From NCBI GenBank assembly GCA_003342895.1, contig PTFA01000035.1, forward strand, positions 3,982,703 through 4,046,702: a DNA stretch of 64,000 nucleotides, written 5' to 3'. This document shows, piece by piece, positions 61,344 to 64,000 of this stretch (position 1 is its first letter; every line of letters starts with the position of its first letter). The stretch is from Casuarius casuarius (Eukaryota > Chordata > Aves > Casuariiformes > Casuariidae). The translations under genes were made by a program, and so were the position numbers. A model generated the notes under the pieces. The model was not told the origin of the DNA, made no database searches, and worked only from the letters and a program-made list of their open reading frames with translations.

Positions 61344-64000
61344 GTCATTTTATATGATTGTTTTTTTTCCAGAAATGTCTGGCTAAAAAACACACTTTTT
61401 TTTTTTCATAACACATCTGTATCACAAACAATTGATTTAGATGCAGGTTTTTTTAATCTTCAAATCAGCTGAAAGGCTGGATAAATGGATAAATGTGGTT
61501 TGGAAAACTATAGGTTGCAGAAATGAGAAGCCATTGCATTGTGTTCAGTCCATTAAAACAAGAAGAAATAGAAGAGATACTTTGATAAGTGTTCTGCTGG
61601 TGTTAACCTTGATGGCTATTATCGGGGGGATGATGCTATATCTGTTTCATTGGCTTAAGCTTTTTTCATGCTGAGAGAAATCAATACCTTGAGTCGTTGG
61701 ATGACAGAGGCATCACTTCAGAATTGACGGTGGCTGTCAGATGTTGTCATTGGTTGACTTTTGTTCGCTGTTGAGGTTTTAAGCTTTCATTTTTCTAAGT
61801 CTTATTCAGAGTCTTTGTAAGATTTCCCTGGGTAGCATTTTTTAGTCCAGACTTTAAACCTCAGGTCAGAGGTCAAGTGCAAAGATCTGTGAGAGCGGAG
61901 GATTGAGGAGCTCCTTCATTTACTAAAATATCCTTATTGGTAGGCAATTTGCATTAACAGCAAGACTGTGCGTTGTCTTATGGATGACTTCTCATGTAAA
62001 ATGACACCCTCTGAGACAGGTTGTTCACAAAGCTAGTAGCTTTTAGCCATATTAGACAAAAGAACTGGCATACCTCAAAGTATTTAGTGATCTCTAAGTT
62101 GAAGTTACAAAAAGAAAAAAGGTGCAATGTTGCTTTTAAAAGGATCTGCACTATTGAACTTTTATGTAGTTTGTATGAAGCACTATATTGTAATTTTGGA
62201 AACTGCAAGGATGCACATGTAGATGTAACTATGCAGAGGAAACCTTTTACTTTCAGCTTAATTTGACATTTTTACATAGACTAAAGATAAAATAGTCTTG
62301 AAAACACTAGGTTAATCCTCTTCTTCAGTGAAATAGATGCAATGAAATAAGGCAGAATATACTAATTCACCTTGGCAGTATTTCACAATAGTATTTCTGG
62401 AATCTTTCCTGCATACAGAATATATTGTATTTCCATGTTTATAACTTGCCTTTTGGATGACCTTGTACCCCTTTCTAATCACTGTTCCTCAAAGATAAAC
62501 CTTCAGATAATCTTCATCTTCAAATAGCCTGCAGTTGTCCATACAGGGAAAGGGAGGGAGGGAAAATTTCTGTTTTGCTCTGCAATAATGGCTAAGAGGA
62601 GAAGGTTTCTGTTCCATGGTGGATGAAGGGGTAGAAAATGGTCTTCTCTCTGCTCTGTGCGGTATGAAAGGATTCTGCTTGATAAAATTCCCCTTTGTAA
62701 AACTCAAACAGCCATGGAATTATATGCTTTTTTTTTTTTTTTATAGATAACCTGTGGAGTGTACGTATGCAGATATGTTTTTCTCCTTTCAACATTTTGA
62801 GTTTCATTATGGGTGTGATTCTGAAATTCTCCCACAGTACTTCTGTGGTTATTCTTTCATTATGCACTTTCCCAAAGAGATAACAAAAGTTGTTTAGGCC
62901 AAAGCACTAGTGGAAGGAGGGGTTTCCAATTTGATTGCATGCAACTGTATATGTAACTGTAAAACCACATTAGAGCATGGCAGGGTGCATACTGCAAGTG
63001 CAGGAGGTCAAAAAAGAAGAAGAAATTAATTTGTGAGTTTGTGCACAAACAGAAGTCAAGCTGCATTTTTATTTTTACCTAAACTGAATGCTCAGAATTT
63101 AGTGTGCAATATTAACATGTACCAGATTGTTCATAGTCTATGGCATATGCAGCTCTATATCTTGGTATATCTATAAGATACCTGTATCTTACAATAGTAT
63201 TTCTGGTAGTAGCTGATTCTTCATAGGTCTTTGTTTAGATCATTATTTAATCTTATACCTAATGCTTGGTTTGGTTGAATATTACTACAGATACATGGCT
63301 TCGTGCTTCTTCTCATAGGAGCCTTCTATATCAAACTGAAAACTGAGCAACCCATCCTTAAATTTAGGAAGTCTGCCTATATCTGTGGTCATGATTATGG
63401 CCCATGTAATAACGGGACTTTTAAAAGTCATTATTTTTTCCTATCTGTTTAATATGAAAGCTAGTTACAATAATACTTTTTTTTTTTTAGTGTGAAAGTA
63501 TTTAAGCAGTTTTGTGTTAAGACGAACCTGAAGGCATCTAGGAAATGAAAAAAATACAGCAGAGAAACAGGGGGATTTTTTAGTGTTTCCAGAATAGTCC
63601 AGTGGCTACTGGCTACTTTGGGTTTGGTCTCTTCTTCTCTTTTGGTTAAGCCAGTCTTTTATCGTGCCTACATTGATGATTATTTGAGAGAGAGAGGAAT
63701 ATCCTCTAATATTTGGCGTATACTGGGTAAGACAACCATTAAACCATTGACAAGTAACCTATACGATCAAAGAGAGGGCCTATTAAAGGATATTGAGTAA
63801 AGGAGGACTATTTGACAGAAGCAGACCAAGCAAGTAGAGAAACAGAATAGATGAAATGGGAGCATATCATGAAGAATAGGTAGGGAAGAGCCAGTAAACT
63901 TCCCAGTAAAAATTCAGTTTTTTGAATTCACTAGAGATTCATTTGTACAAACTAGTAAAATTTTAGTTCTTTGCATATCCTTCACTTCTTAAAAAATCCT

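Larger units (their letters stand above)
40839..64000 (+). other. LRBA: LRBA intron (3' end outside window)
   Basis: At least 23.2 kb of intron with no recognised constitutive LRBA exon. It holds worn CR1-type LINE fragments in minus orientation (47.0-48.35 kb and 49.96-51.76 kb), hairpins at 49067-49094 and 51263-51298, a possible cassette exon at 52340-52453, a GC-rich patch at 56700-56890 and several homopolymer runs. In other vertebrates the single-exon MAB21L2 gene lies antisense in an LRBA intron; no frame of suitable length is present here, so it is not in this window. Confidence 0.75.

Noticed and set aside
61441..61674. Frame ending in a hydrophobic, membrane-like helix
   Set aside because: No recognised homologue, no convincing upstream exon; a hydrophobic run is common in T-rich intron sequence.
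1..64000. NBEA as the identity of the BEACH-family exons
   Set aside because: NBEA is very similar, but the linker [34 protein letters not shown] and [10 protein letters not shown] fit my recollection of LRBA better. A direct alignment to both proteins would settle it.
40839..64000. Nested MAB21L2 (or MAB21L1) gene, known from introns of LRBA (or NBEA)
   Set aside because: It would show as a single frame of about 359 codons; the longest frame in this part is about 140 codons and unrelated.

Overview
The window looks like one stretch of a large vertebrate gene. It is AT-rich and CpG-poor, with short coding islands bounded by GT/AG splice sites, separated by kilobases of non-coding sequence. 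No bacterial-type genes, operons, CRISPR arrays or tRNA/rRNA genes are visible. Worn fragments of CR1-type LINEs and of tRNA-derived SINE-like repeats, with no Alu- or L1-like sequence, point to a sauropsid, most likely a bird; the species cannot be named from this window.

Five consecutive coding exons on the + strand join in frame with compatible phases: 6424-6502, 6833-6966, 9293-9354, 28851-28915 and 40730-40838. They encode about 149 residues of a BEACH-family scaffold. I assign the gene to LRBA rather than its paralogue NBEA, from remembered residue differences. This segment lies before the PH-BEACH-WD40 region. The start codon, most of the protein and the C-terminus are outside the window.

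Layout: 1-6423 is intron (worn repeats, a 36-base T run, a 32-bp tandem duplication, a small palindrome). 6424-9354 holds three clustered exons. 9355-28850 is a 19.5 kb intron with AT/GT microsatellites, SINE-like remnants and a + strand CR1 reverse-transcriptase fragment near 25.5-26.1 kb. 28916-40729 is a 11.8 kb intron with two adjacent palindromes and an A/C low-complexity tract. 40839-64000 is an intron that does not close in the window. It holds the most repeat structure: a minus-strand CR1 at 47.0-48.35 kb, a second minus-strand CR1 at 49.96-51.76 kb that appears split by about 1.1 kb of other sequence, a near-perfect 36-bp palindrome, and a GC-rich patch near 56.7-56.9 kb.

I see no convincing new biological system. 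The items most worth a second look are a possible in-frame cassette exon at 52340-52453, a stop-free protein-like minus-strand frame at 42752-43069, the split CR1, and the 36-bp palindrome. Most other short open frames look like chance. Repeat family calls rest on recalled consensus patterns, not a database search.
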